The notes under the pieces were generated by a model. That model did no database searches, was not told the origin of the DNA, and saw only the letters and a list, made by a program, of their open reading frames with translations. The translations under genes were made by a program, and so were the position numbers. A stretch of DNA of 64,000 nucleotides, from contig NZ_JAOXHM010000003.1 in assembly GCF_025780075.1 (NCBI RefSeq), forward strand, positions 1 through 64,000. Reading direction: 5' to 3'. The DNA is from Ureaplasma sp. ES3154-GEN. GTDB taxonomy: Bacteria > Bacillota_I > Bacilli_A > Mycoplasmatales > Mycoplasmoidaceae. Shown here piece by piece: positions 42,700-56,878 of this stretch; position 1 is the stretch's first letter; every line of letters begins with the position of its first letter.

Positions 42700-44005
42700 T
42701 AACCAAAAATATTTTTATAATTACCAAAAACGTCCCTTATTAAAACCTAAAATAACTGTACGTCCTGTTGCCGAAGGTACTGCTGAGCGTCTTGCAGCGT
42801 ATCCAGAAAAGAAACGATTAGTAGAAGTACGACATATGGATATTGTCTATGGTGCTGGGTTTAAAAAATTCCGTGCAGTTAAAGATATGTCTTTTAATAT
42901 TTATGAAGGGGAAGTTTTAGGTCTTGTTGGGGAATCGGGTTCTGGAAAATCAACAACTGGTTCTGCTTTAATTGGTCTTGTAAAATATGCGTTTGGAGAA
43001 GTTAAGATCGCTGGCCAAGTGTTACCGAAACAAAAGGAAAAAGTAACCGACAGTATGCGTGATTTCCTTGTAAATAATGTTCAAATGATTTTTCAAGACC
43101 CATCAAACTCTTTAAATCCTTATAAGAACATTGAAACTGTGGTTGCTGAAGGTTTATTAAATGTTAAGGACCTTAAAAAAGGTTATTTAAATGTTGACTT
43201 CTTTATTTATCGTCGAAACTTTTTATATTTTGTAGAAGAACACGATCAAACGAATCCAGTATTAATACAAATTAAAGATATTTTTGCAGTAGATGCATGG
43301 GATCAAACTAAAGAAGAAAACCAAAAACTATTAATGGATTTATTACAAACTTATGATCAAGAACACCCATTACCTAAAAAAATATCTTTAACGCGACTTC
43401 AGGAAGTTTTTGATGAAATTAATTTAACCAAGGATTTATCACGAAATAAATTAGTAAAACATATCGTATTACAAACCTTAAAATCTGTTGGTTTAGATGA
43501 AACTGTTCTTGCACGTTACCCTCTGGAATTCTCAGGGGGCCAACAACAACGGATTGGTATTTCACGTGCTGTGGGAATGCGCCCTCGTTTATTAATTGCT
43601 GATGAACCTATTTCAGCACTTGACGTATCAATTCAAGCACAAGTTATTAATATTTTTAAAGATTTAAAAGAACGTTATAACTTAACCATTTTATTTATCG
43701 CCCATGATTTACGGATGGTTGAATATATTTCTGATCGAATTGCTGTAATGAATAAGGGTACATTATTGGAAATTGGTCCAACCAAAGAGGTTGTTAATAA
43801 TTTCCTACACCCATATACAAAATCATTAATGGAAGCTGTACCATCGATTGAATCAGAAAAGAAATCACTTTTAGGGTACACATATGACCCAGCAATGCAT
43901 GGGTATACAGCTGAATACCAACCTAAATGAATTCATTTAGGTAATGACCATTGAATTCTTGCAACTGATGAAGAAGTTGCAAGATGAAAAAACAACGAAT
44001 ACTAG
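42686..44005 (+). CDS. oppF: Oligopeptide ABC transporter ATPase OppF
   Basis: OppF is the partner ATPase, 439 residues. Walker A GESGSGKST is at ~residues 81-89, then the Q-loop FQDPSNSLNPYKN, signature FSGGQQQRIGISRA, Walker B LLIADEPISALDVSIQAQ and switch AHDLRMVEY. About 100 extra residues (~155-260) lie between the Q-loop and the signature, an inserted helical block in the ATPase helical subdomain. Reading TGA 43928-43930 as Trp extends the C-terminus ~25 residues to TAG 44005. It overlaps oppD by 14 nt. The giant PDxFFG gene starts 16 bases later. Confidence 0.94.
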
Positions 44006-44021
44006 AAAGGAAGCTAGCATA

Positions 44022-47000
44022 ATGAAAAAGACGAATAAAAAAAGATTAAAACTTGGTCCTAAATTAGCGATTGCTTTCGGAACAATTGCTGTTTTAGGTG
44101 CTTCAAGTGTTGGTTTTATGAAGTTATATGCAAAAGAAAAGGCAATTGGACGAGTTGAAATTCGTGTTTCAAGACAACAATCAAAAATTGAACAACGTCG
44201 AGTCCTAGAAGCGGTTTTATTAAACCAATTTTACCAACCAGTGGCAAAATATGCTTACAATGTTATTACTAACAACTATGATTTCAACCCTGAAGGAAAT
44301 AGCGAATTCGATCCAAATAAGGATTGAGTTAAAAAAGGTGATGATACACCAGTTCAACTGATGGTTGATTTAGGGAAATACAAAAAAGGCGATGTCATTA
44401 AGTATGGTGAATTTTTTGATTTGTTCATTAACAATAATGATTTTAACTTACCGCGTTTAGAATTAAAAACTGGACCAATTCTTTTTGTAAACGAATATAT
44501 TCCTGCATTAAGTCCTGATGAATTTATTGAATATACAAACTGATTCTTGCAAAATGTTTCATGAGGACCTGATTTAGTTACCCTAACAAAATTCTCATTA
44601 ACACCGGGGGTAGAAACTCAAGGGAATGCAATTATTTTAGGTTCACATAGTGGAACAAGAGAAAAAACACAAATTAAATTTTCTCCGGATGCTTTCTTTG
44701 GTTCAATGCCGATTTTCTCTGCCCTTGCGGGTCCAGGTCAAGATAGTGACAAACTAACTTACAAATTAAATAGTAAAAATTTAAGTACTGAAGAATTAAC
44801 AAAGTATTTAAAAAACTTACCCTATTTAATTTCTGCATATAATCGTCCAAATTTCCACGGAGTTGTAAACTACGAAGCGATTGCCAATGCCAAAGATCTT
44901 TATGTTTTTAACGCTGCTAACTATTTAGTTGATCCGTTCACAAAATCATTTAACAATAATTCATACACCTATGTTTTAAAAGAAATGTTAAGAACGGTTG
45001 GTGGGGAAATAACTGCAGATCAAAGTACACATTATAATCTAAAAGATTTATGAACTGATTCAAGCGCTTTAGCAAATATTCTTGAAACATATAATAATTT
45101 AAATCAATCAACCAATGTTGATAAAACATTTAGTTTTGATAACGAATTATTAGCTAATTTAACAACATCTGAATTAACAAATTTTTTAGCAACTCTTGAA
45201 TCACAACAAGCTGTTTTGAACAACGAAATGGCAACTAATGAAGAGGATTCATCTGATTTACAGACCCGAAAAACAAATGTACAAAACTTAATTAATTTTA
45301 TTAGTTTATTAAAAGATTTATGAACTTTTAATGACCAACTAATAAACAAAACATTTGCGTACCCGTTATCTCTAACGCAACTAAGTAGTTTGCGGACAAA
45401 AGTTAATGCTTTAAATTTAGGTGATTTAACAACCACGGATGATAATTTAGTAGGATTAGTTGATTTATATAACTCTGACCGAGCTGGATTTAAAAATAGT
45501 CTAGTTGATTTTGTTAAATATTTTGCTGAATACTTAACAAGTTTTGCAACTAATGCTCGCGAAACCTTAAAAACAGTCTTAGCACCATTTAGTAATAATG
45601 ACGATACAATAGTACCTACTGTTGATTTCAATCTATTTTTAAAACAATTATTCGCGTCATTAAATCTACCTGATGACAAACAAGACTTATGATATTCAAC
45701 ATCATTAGCGTCTCCTGAACAACCAGTAAATAACCAAGACCAATTAAGTCTGGCGAAAGCTAACCTAGAATACGTTGCTGATAAATTTAAAACTGTTTTT
45801 GATTTTATTCGTGCCAATGTACCATATATCGAAGACAATACAAGTACATTAAATATGTTTAATAAAACCTTATTAGATGTAGTTGAACAACAAGCAGCTA
45901 AAACGCAAGATGCAATGAATGCATTCAGCTTTAATTACTTATTTAGCGCAAAGGATGAAGCAGAAGCACTAACGATTGCGTCAAATTACTTATATGAAAT
46001 TTTTAATAAGTATGGTTATAATGTTAAATTAAATAGTGATAAAACTGCAAAAAACAAATTTGCAACTGTTAATCAAAAAGATGTAAATGCAGTTAAAGTT
46101 AAAAGTGTAGAAACCAAAGAATTTGGCAATTATGGTGCTGGTTTTAGTTTAACTTATGATAACAATGAAACTGGATTTGTTTTATTACCATTTAATTTAA
46201 ATGAAAACAATGAACGGGATGAAACATTATTCTTAGATGATAGTTCTACAAACAACTTAACTCGTTCTTTCCTGTCACGTCGTGATTCAATTTTCTATAA
46301 CAGTTTAAATGATTTAATTATTAAGAATTTTGATGATTATTTAAAAACTGAAGATGTACACAACTTCCGTAATTTATATAATTACGATGCTATTATTAAG
46401 GATAAAGAAGTTTTTGTCTATGATGATAATAACCAAACAAATCCTCGTTTTTATGACACATTCGACAACTTACTGTTAAATGAAACGAAAAACTTTGATG
46501 AAACTAAAATTACTCGGGTACAGATTGAGTCAGCAAGTTTTGGAGAAGCAAGTTCGACAATAAGTAAAGCTAACCGTTTAGTTTTAAAAACAAAAGTTTT
46601 AAAATCATACGATCCGGCTGTAATTTTAGATCCATTAAATCCACTTGTTAAAGAATATACATTACTTGCGAAAACGGAAAACAACCCTAAAGGTCGTTTA
46701 TATGATTCTTCATTTGATGATGCATTCAACACATTTAAAGTTGCTATTAAATACTTTGATCCTTTTACACCACGGGTAATTAAAGAACAAAGTCAATTCG
46801 TAGATAACGAAATGCGTAAATCATATGAAGTTTATGTTGATGTCTTTAGCGGATTAATTGATAAAGTAGTTAACAAACGACCGTATTTAATGAAAAAAAT
46901 TAATGGCGTTCACCAGGAAGTTGTCTATGATGATAATGGGGCTGCGCATTATGAAGTTGTGGATGGGGAATACTATGGATTCTTTGCGACTGACCGTGTC

Positions 47001-50000
47001 CCTTACTTGTCAATTGTTGCCGAAACTGATCCATCATTTAAGACAACAGGGATTAACTATTTGAAATATGTGGGAGCTCACGAATATGGTCACCACCAAA
47101 CTTTACAATATGTAAAAGATATTTCAGACACAAGAGATATTTCTGAAGTTGGGGGAATTACATCACGTAGTGGACTTGGTTTAGATAGTTTATACAACAT
47201 TAATATTGTCCAGGATTATTTAAATGCTCGAAGTTCAGGAATTGGTGTACGTCGAATGAAAATTGACTATACACCAAGTGATGAAGGAGAATTAACAAAC
47301 TTCTCGACTAATGCTGTTTTAGATGATGATCGTTCAAAATATATTTGAGAATCACCAACTGATGTTTGAGGAGCAGATGCACCCGATAAAGCAAACAATT
47401 TCTATAAAAATAAGAAACGACGTTTCTTACAAACTTATGAACAATTAGATGAAGCTGCAAAATTGCGGGGAGTTAAAATTTCAGACTTATTCTTGCTGAA
47501 TGCTTTTGACCATAACTCAGGAACATTAAGTCCATCAATAGATGCAAGTGTAATTTCACCAGAATTAGTAGCTAAAGATTTACTTGCGGCTCGTTATTTC
47601 TTAACCAGAGAATTTAAGGTGGATCCGCAACAAGTTAGTGCTCAGTACCGAAGTGAAAATCCAGAAGCAACAACCGTTGATGTAGAAATGTATGTTGCAA
47701 GTGTATACGAAAAAACACTAACTGATTTGCGAACATATGTGCAAACGCAATATGATCGTTTAAACGCAAATACAAAAGTAGTTGCAAACAACAATAATCG
47801 TTTTAACCCGCTGCAAGTTTCAGATGCTCTTGTTAAAAAAGTTAATAAGTTTGTAAGTGAAAAAGACACAAAAACACAAAAAGAATATGATGCCTTGTTT
47901 ACTGAAGCTAACAATGTTTTAATCGATTTAACAAGTTTTGAAATTCCATCAAGAACAACTGATTTTTCAAACTATGCAGGAATTCTAAAAGATGGTATGG
48001 GAAATAATATTCTGTTTGCAGACGGACGTCCTGTTGTTTACCGTTTTAAAGATGAAACTTTAACCGGGGAAGCATTATGAAATAAACATAATATTGATGT
48101 GTTAATTAAAACTAAAGACAATAATGATGTTTTAAATTTAACATCATTTAGTAACGAAAACGATGTTGTCGATCAAACACGTTTCACAGCAGAAGTTAAT
48201 AAAATCGTTAACCAAATTAATGCTCTATTATTAGTTCCTGGTTCTTCGGAAGCTCCCCGTTATTCAATTAATGGATGAGAATCAGATGGAAAAGCATATT
48301 CAGATGAACCAATTAGTTCAAGTTGAGCCTTTACACAAAGAAAAGAATATGTGGATGCTTATGAGGCAGAAAAATGATTTAATATTGGTGATCCAATGGT
48401 GCAAACATTTGGACAAAATGTTGCTAGCTCATCAAGTTTATTGGCAAGTTTAACTAATGTTATTGATCGTAGTTCAGCTGTATCAACTGTTATAAGTTCT
48501 GTTTTCCCTTTTAGAAATTATTTACAAACTGAATTACAAAGACCTAATTTAACTGCAAAAGAACGAAAACATTATCAAGGGTTATTAAATGTTGTTCTAG
48601 CATGAATAAATCGAATTGTTGTTAATGATGCTCTTGGACAGGCGTTTAGATTTCAACCTAGCAACCATCCATTTTTACGAGGAATGCGTTTCGCACATGC
48701 TGATGGCAGTGTTAGCCAATATTTTGGACGTGCAATTGCCACTGTGGGAACTGGAGTTTCATCCGCTGTTGTTAGCAAAACATCAATTGCGTTCTCAGAT
48801 GCTTTTAAACTTGAATTTAACCAACAACAAACAATCACTAACGAAAGTTTTGTAGACAATAATACTAAATACTTTGTGTTGGGTTCGATGGTAAGTAAAG
48901 ATAATGATCTACCATTATTCTTTTTAAAGCGTGCTGCTGATGGTAATCAAGCAAACGACCGGATTGTTGCGAATGTAAATCGTGACCGTTATGGATTCTT
49001 ATATGATTTTCCAGCGTTTATTGTTAATCAAGATGGAAACAAAGAACCAAAATACAATTTTCAACAGTTAACATACAAAAACCAAAAAATAGACACAATT
49101 GAGTTCAAAACTCTTGAGGAAGCTGTTGCTTTCTTTGCGATTGACTTCACAAAATACCACTATAACAAAGCCACACAAAACGCGGAGTTCTCATTCTCAG
49201 ATGAATATGCGTACATTGATAATACATTCTTTGACACGGATGCTTATTATGAGGCTAACAAGGTTGATATTCAAACTGGAGGATTGCGTACAAAAGCGAG
49301 TGTTATTTCGGATTTAATGCGTAGTTTTAAACTAAATAATCGTGATTTTGAGTTATTCATTAAATCAGATAATATTCCATTGAGTGATTTAAGCAAATAT
49401 AAACATATTTTTGAAGGGCGTGTGGGATTAGATGGTGTTGCTTCTTTTGGGAACTCTTATTCACCAAACAATTTAACAGCTCAGCCTGCAAGTCAAATTG
49501 CTGGTTATGCAATGCGAAACAAAAATAATGTTTTCGAAGTTGATCCAAACGCGGAAAATCAACGATCAGTTGATGATATCATTGGATTAGTTAAAAAATA
49601 TATGGTTGATGTTACTAAACAAGATGAAGCAGATATTCAAATTAACTATGGTCTGTTAGTGGATATTACATTAGGTTATAGTTATATATATCCAACGAAA
49701 GACACAACTATTTCAACGTATGCTGAACTGTTTGCTTATAATGTTTCAAATACGCAAACAAATGGTAGCATTGAAAAAATTAATGGAGAATACAAAGCTT
49801 TATCATCTGGATATACACAAACGAATAGTGAGCGTTCTTATGATAAATTAGCCGAAGTGTTCGCTGATTATACTTATAGTTTGCCAGAAGTATTAACGCG
49901 TGATTATGTTCAAACAACATTTGTCCCATCAACACAGGAATTAGATAACTTACCAAACTTTGTATCTAATTTATCTGAATGAAATTCAGGTTCAGAATAT

Positions 50001-51587
50001 GTGTTTGCGGGCAATAATACATTATATTGAACTAAGGCAATTAATGATCTTGGCCGAAGTGGATTTAATAACCAAAATGCGGTCTCTGCAAATTTAATGC
50101 GTTTAGTATTAGATTATGACCAAATTAGTCGGGAATTAACTAATTTCAACCGTGCCTTAGTGGATAATGAAACTTGAACACGTAGTTGATTGGAATTCAC
50201 TGCACAAAACTTTGATCCTGAGCAGTTGCTAACTACAACGACGAGTGCTAACACAAATTTAAAACAATTAATTGATCAACTAAAAACTGACCCAATTATT
50301 TTAAATTCACCATCTAGTGATGGGGCAACAGCATTTGAAGCAATTAATAACGATTACCAACGTTCATTAACTTTACAAGCAAGTTTTACTAAACAAGCAA
50401 TCACAGGCTATGTAGATTTATTATCTTTTGCTCGTAATCAATTAAGTGCTGATGATATTAACTTTGAAAACAAAGCGTTGCTAATTAATTCGTTAGAAAG
50501 CATTAGTACGTCAGCGAATGAGTTACTAAAAACTGCAACAAATAATGTGGATGATTTGACATTTATGTTAGATACTTTAAAAAACCAATATGAACGTTTG
50601 ATTAGTACTCTAACAGATAATAATTTATCTGATGTATTATCTGTTGTTAATGAAAAATTCGACCAATTGACATTGAGTTTAGAATTAACAAATGAACAAA
50701 AAAATTCATTACTTAATAACTTAACAAATTTACAAAACCACATTTACTTATTCCTTGTTGCATATAATGAAATTAAAAATCCATTATCTGAATATATGAA
50801 AAAAGCAAGCAATAAACTATTTGTGCTAGATGATTTTGAAAACTTTGAATCAATTAGACAAGCTGACCCTAATCGTTTGAATTACATTGGTCAAACCAAA
50901 ATTACCAATAATGGATACTTTAAAGATCGTTGATTGCGTAAAGCATTAAACTGAGAGCTATATGATGAAAACCGAAACCCAGTGATTGACACCCATATTA
51001 AAATTAAAGATCTAAAGAACAATACGATTCAAGATCGGGCACGTGCAATGTGAATTTATTCATTACGATCGCAAGGGATTGGGGATAGAACTCTAACAGG
51101 TGTTTTCCGAAATGAACAGTTAGATTCAACATTATTCTGAGGATTTGTTGAATCAAAATATGCTGATAAAATTAAAAAATTAGCATTTAAGCCATTAAAT
51201 AGCGAATCAGTTGTGTATATTGATTTGACGACAAATAACACGAATAATTTATTCTATCTAAAACGTCAAGGTGACATTAGTACAAAACACACATTAAGTG
51301 ATGAAGGCTATGTTTCTTGGACAAGTGACTATGCAATTCTTGCAAACTATACAAATGCTCTTGTTAATATTAATTCCGAAGAAAAATTTGAATTATTCTT
51401 TGTAGACGAAAATAATGAACGTGTACTTGATGATCAAGGGCGTAACTTGCTGACATTAGGTTCTCGCAAATATGTTGCTGAAAATACGAAATCGTACAAC
51501 ACAGCACCAATCTATGCTTACCAATCAGATGACCCAGCAGAGGCTAATAAAGTCTTAATTAAGATCCAAAATCAATTTAAATTATAA
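44022..51587 (+). CDS. Giant membrane-anchored PDxFFG protein with HExxH zinc-protease motif
   Basis: At 2,521 residues this is the largest gene here. A basic N-terminus and one helix (KLAIAFGTIAVLGASSVGF) anchor it with the rest outside the cell. PDAFFG at residues 222-227 matches the motif that names the Mollicutes PDxFFG family, as I recall it. H1020-E-Y-G-H1024 (GAHEYGHHQTLQYV) is a HExxH zinc-binding motif; E1042, 18 residues later, is a possible third ligand of gluzincin type. The remainder is long helical and mixed sequence without tandem repeats. It is in one frame with dozens of TGA-Trp codons and no interruption. GAAAGGAAG precedes ATG 44022. It lies between oppF and oppA in the same transcript, suggesting it degrades host proteins to peptides for the Opp system. 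Protease activity is inferred. Confidence 0.85.
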
Positions 51588-51601
51588 AAAGGAGGAGTCT
51601 T

Positions 51602-54600
51602 ATGAAAATAAAAACAAGTCGCAAAAAACTATGACTAACAACCGCTGGTGTTTTGTCGGGACTAACAATGTTAACCACAATCGCAGCGAGTTGTGTAAAT
51701 AATAGTAAGCAAGACAATCCACAATTACAACAAGCGCGAGAACGAAAATATGACTTTGGGATCGCAATTCCCGCTATTAACTCATTTAACTACTTAAAGT
51801 TTACGAGTCTACGTTCAATCTCTCCGACATTGATTTCTGGTTTCTTTAAAACAGCGCCGTCTACGAACTCAAAAATTGGAAATATTTTAGGATTGCCAAA
51901 ACTGTATGCAAAACAATTTGAAGGTTCAATTGATGGTTTGAACTTTGACCAAATTACCGAAGATGATTTAGAAAACCATTTTAATTCCCACGAAATTAGT
52001 GGTTCATTTTATGATTTATCATCCTTTGGGATTGCCCCTGAAACTCTAGCGTCATATGTATCTGATGACTACCAATCATTTATTACATACAACAATAAAA
52101 ACAAAAAAGTTGTGGCGGTAAAATTAGGATTAAACCAAGGGGCTTCAAAATGAAGCGATGGAAAAGAAGTTGATGCCCAAGACTTTATTGACAGTTTTCA
52201 GTACATTATGGACTTAAATACGGGTTCACAATTACGAACAGCATTACTGAATATAAATATTAAAGGTTCACAAAGAATGAATGATGTGCAAGAAGCATAC
52301 ATTCGTAAACATGGTGTTCCTTATAAAAACCCATTCGGTCGTCCACCTTATATCTTTGACCAAATCACCAAAGAGTGAAAAGAGGATCCAAATTTCGTTC
52401 CATTCCAAAACCAAATGTTTGATGAGAATAACCAACCAACGGATACAAAAGAAGTTAATGACATCAAAGCTGCTGCTCTTGATATCGGATTATCAACTGG
52501 GCGAATGTTCTGAAATATTACAAATAAAGATTTCAAGGATGCTTTATCATTACCCGAAAACCAGAATTTAGATTTAACAAACTTACAATATATTTATGTT
52601 AAACAAGATAAAAACGCCGATCCTGTTAAATTTAAATTACAAAAAAATCCATACTTTACTCGTCGTCAAATTTTTAATGTTGATGATTTAAATTTTGCCC
52701 AAAAAGAACAAAATTTAACGAATGAACAAGTGCGTGCTCGTCGTTTTAAACAAGTGCGTGATTTAGCAAATGAAGACGAATTATTACGTTATTTTGGTCT
52801 TCCGCGTTCTCGTTTTGAATTGCTAATGGAATTTGAAACTTTTGCACCAAAGCCCAACGCAATTACAGTGGTGAATGATTTAAATGGTAAGCAAGAATTA
52901 TTACCTGCCAACCGTAAATTCATTGAAACCCACGGGGGAATTCATAACTTTGGGACTAACTTAGATAACTTTGTATATTCATCTGCATTTAATATTGATT
53001 CAACAATTTTAGGTCCCGAAGGATATATAACATTAAGCAAAAACCCGAATTATTACGGAGCAGATCAAACGATTCCTAATAATATTAAGATTTATTTCAA
53101 TTCAAAAAATGAAGTTAAATCACTGTGGTTTGAACAAGGAATTATTTCGGCAACCGAAATGCCAACATCTTATATGTTAAAATTCTGGTCACAAGAAAAA
53201 ACACGTCGTTTAATGAGTAAATCACAAGGGTTTGGGACAGTTGCAATCCAATTTAACTTGAATAAAGATTCACGTTATGAGTCATATGAAGACTACGAAG
53301 CAAACAAAGATAAATTCATTCCGTTATTAGATCCAGATTTGCGTCGTGCAATTTCTTTTGCAACAAATCGTCAAAATATCTTACTGTTAACAGGTTGAAC
53401 TTCATCATTCCCGGTTTCAAATTGAACAGCTTTTGGGGTAATTAAAAACTCTAAGGGGGATAATTTAGAATTATGATTTGATAATGTAAAATTCAAATCT
53501 GAATTTAAAGATGCAGATGGAAAAGACAAAGAATTCTTGATTCAAAACAACTCCTTCGCTACCCACTCAGCTAAAAACTATAAATTTGAAAACATTAATC
53601 GAACTGACCATGGGTTTGATCCTGATGTTGGTCGTCAATATTTAAATCGGTTTGTAAAAAATCACCCTGAATACAAAAATAAAGAAGTACATCTAACATT
53701 CTTGTATTCAACCGAACCATCAGAAAATGCCAAAGCTGCTATTGCTTTTAAAGATATTGTTGAACGTTCATTATCAAATGCTGATACAAAAGTTATTATT
53801 GATCTGAAAGCTTTACCACCAAGCACTTATGTTTCATATTTAAACTCAGGTAAATTCGATATTACATACAACAATTTAGATAAGTTTGCTAAGGCTGAGT
53901 ATTCTGTTCCAATGGGTGCTTTCTTCTTGCCAGATGGAGTAAATTGAGACACTAGAAAAACCCAAGGGTTTGAACTAAATCCATCGGGTGGATGAACATT
54001 TAAGGATTTCTTTGAATACTATAAAGATGAAGCAGCTTATAATAACGCCCTTGTACGTTTAGGAATACCTGTTGCCGAAGCGAATATTATTAGGGAACTA
54101 GCATATGCAGGGGATTTAAAAACCCAAGAAGTTTATGTTCCCCAATGATATGAACAAGCATTTGCTCGTTTAAACGTAATTTTCAAGAATTACAGTCACA
54201 CAGCAGAATTACTTGTACCAATCAAAGCGTTAGAAGAACAATTAAAAGTTAAAAATAAAAATATAGCAAATGATCGCCAAACACACGATCAAATGCAAAA
54301 TCAACCATCATCAACTGATTACCAATTATGACACGATTACTTATTTAGTTTGGGACGTTATGCAAATAGTTTAATGTCTAATTTGGTTCAAATTAACGCT
54401 TATGCTAATGATGAGAGTGATTTATTTGCCGCTGTTGCTGAGATGGATTCGTCATTAACAGCTGAAGATAACCAAACTAAACCAGCTGCATTAAAGCAAC
54501 GTTTTGTAACTTTATTAAGTGAATTAGAAACTGCAAATACTCAGCTTGAAGCTTTCTTGCAAAATGATACAAATAGTACATATGAAGAGTTATCTGCAAA

Positions 54601-56869
54601 GGCAAACGAAGTTTGAGTAAAATGGGATAGTATCAATGATGCTATTATGCAATTTAATGAGTATTTTGTTCAAGCGTTGACTACTAAAATTGCTAATGAA
54701 ACCCAAGCAACTTTTGCAAATGCAAAAGCAAAACTAAAAGCAAGTTTAGAAAACTTTACTTACTTAGAAAATGACTTAGCTTTAAGCAAAGAATTAAATA
54801 CACTACTTAATTTAATTAATAATACTAATTATAATTATGCAGAAGTTATTGAACGGGCTGACAGTATTCGTGCATTAATCACAAATCAGACTGTATCGGG
54901 TTTACAAAAAAGTGCAATGGACAAGTTAAATGCTTTATGATTAATTAACTTCTTTAAGGTTTTAAACCAAGTACAAGATTATGCTGCATTCTATAACAGC
55001 AATGATACTACAAGTTTTACTACCTTAAACACCACAGTAGACACATTCTTTAATTCGCGTAAAAATTACCTACAACAGGCAATTAATAATTTAGTTGAAG
55101 AATTTAACATGCGCATTTCTAATAACCAGACAAGTATGCTTGAATTGTTAGTTCCTTATGCAATCGCAATGCGTGAATCAGCACTTTATACTAACAACCA
55201 GGCTTTATTAGACAAAGTTGCTAGCTTAACAAGTTTTTCGTTAACAAAAGAAGAATTAACACAATTAAATGATCTATGGACGCAAGACCAAACAACTTTC
55301 GCTCAAACACCACATTTAGTTGATATGTATAACCAATGACAAACTTTAAATTCAACATTAACATCAGTTAATGAATTAGTGACAACTGTAAGTAATTTAG
55401 TTAATACAACTAATGAAACTAATTACAATGAATTTAGCCAACAAGCAACAATACTAAAAGCAACGTTGACTGGCAAGGATTTAGAACTAATTAATGATGT
55501 TACAGGTGAATGAAATCTTTTGGTACAATTTATTGAACTCCAAAAGATGCTTACTGACTATGCAACAAAACCTAACCAATATTTATCGTGAACAATGTTC
55601 AATAGTCATTTAAATGATATTAACTTGTTAGCCGAAAATTTGGTTGATCAAGCAAACAAAAAACTATACAAAAACATTGGATTAATGTTTGTACGAGCAA
55701 ACAAAATCAAAGAAGCTAGTTTAGATGTAAACAAAGCTGCGGAATTAAAGGAAACAGCGTTATATAACATTAATGATCTGCTATTAGAAACAGATTTAAT
55801 GTTTAAAGATAACGCCTTCTACCAAGATCGCTTTGCATCAATTAAAAACAAAGTTACTTCATTATTGGCTATTGAGAACGATCAAAAAGCGTTCTTTACT
55901 CAATTAGAAGAAAACCAAGCGGCATTGTCTAAGGAATTTGATATTTCTTATCTACGAGGTTTTGAATTAAAAAATGAGGCTTTCCCATTATTTAACTATG
56001 TTATTTCGCCTCTTGCGTTGGAAAATTACTATGCCCAATTACGTGATTTAGGAGTTTTAGAAGCGCAAGTTAAGAATATCGAAGACGAAATCTTAACATT
56101 AGCTGACAATGAGATAGATAAACGGAATGAGTTGTTAAAGTCATACGAAAAACTATTAGAAACAAAACTTCCATTAGTTCAAAACACCAATGATTTTGCT
56201 AACCAAAAAGTTTATTTATCAACAACCGTTGCTAACCAAAACAGCAACAAGCAATTATATGCTGTTGTTAAGGATGTTATTAGTCAACAAACATACACGA
56301 TTAGTTTAAACCGTGATAATGTTGTTAACGAGAACAACCAATACACAAAAGAAAATTTAATTAAATTCTATGGTGAGGAAAATGCCGAATTAATTTGAGC
56401 AACAAAAATTGATCGTGTGCCATTTAGTTTCAACATCATTGATGCAAACTTAAAACCATCTTCATATAGTTTAGTGCGAATTTTTGCAATCGATCCGCGA
56501 GACAGTAAGGAAGAAGAACAAAATGTATCAACTTCTTACAAATTCCTAAGCGATATTGTTGATAATGAAATCTTCACTATTAAAAAAGAAGATGATGGTG
56601 CTCACCGTGAACGAATTAAAAACTTCTTTAATTCTAACCGTGGAGGTTGAGAATTAGAAAATGACATCTTCAACATTATGCGTGATTTAGAATTGATGCT
56701 CCGTGATCAAGTAGGGATTTTACCAATTATGGATACAGATACCCAATGAACTATTAAGTCATTGGGGGGCATCTCACACTTTTATTCATATTATTTACAA
56801 TATGCATATGATTACAACCATCCACCACGAGCTGGATTACCAACATCCCCAGAAGATGAAGGAGAATAG
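51602..56869 (+). CDS. oppA: OppA-like oligopeptide-binding lipoprotein with very large insertion
   Basis: This is the substrate-binding lipoprotein of the Opp importer. A signal ending in TIAASC lipidates Cys31. Residues ~35-900 contain family 5 solute-binding features: YITLSKNPNYYGADQTIPNN, IKIYFNSKNEVKSLWFEQG and RRAISFATNRQNILLLTG. The expected C-terminal piece (RDLELMLRDQVGILPIMDT) appears only at residues ~1690-1710. Between ~915 and ~1685 lies a ~770-residue, mostly helical insertion rich in Asn, Leu and Thr. The total is 1,755 residues, against ~550-1,000 for other OppA proteins. An AAGGAGG site precedes ATG 51602, 14 bases after the PDxFFG gene. The frame is continuous with UGA as Trp. 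Confidence 0.88.
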
Positions 56870-56878
56870 GAATATTTT

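Noticed and set aside
42686-44327. A separate short gene at 43944-44327
   Set aside because: It is the PDxFFG reading frame extended upstream through the oppF end; the ribosome site and signal anchor fix that gene's start at 44022.
45104-45838. 244-codon minus-strand ORF inside the PDxFFG gene
   Set aside because: Long only because the sense strand is codon-biased; the sense ORF continues across it with UGA as Trp.
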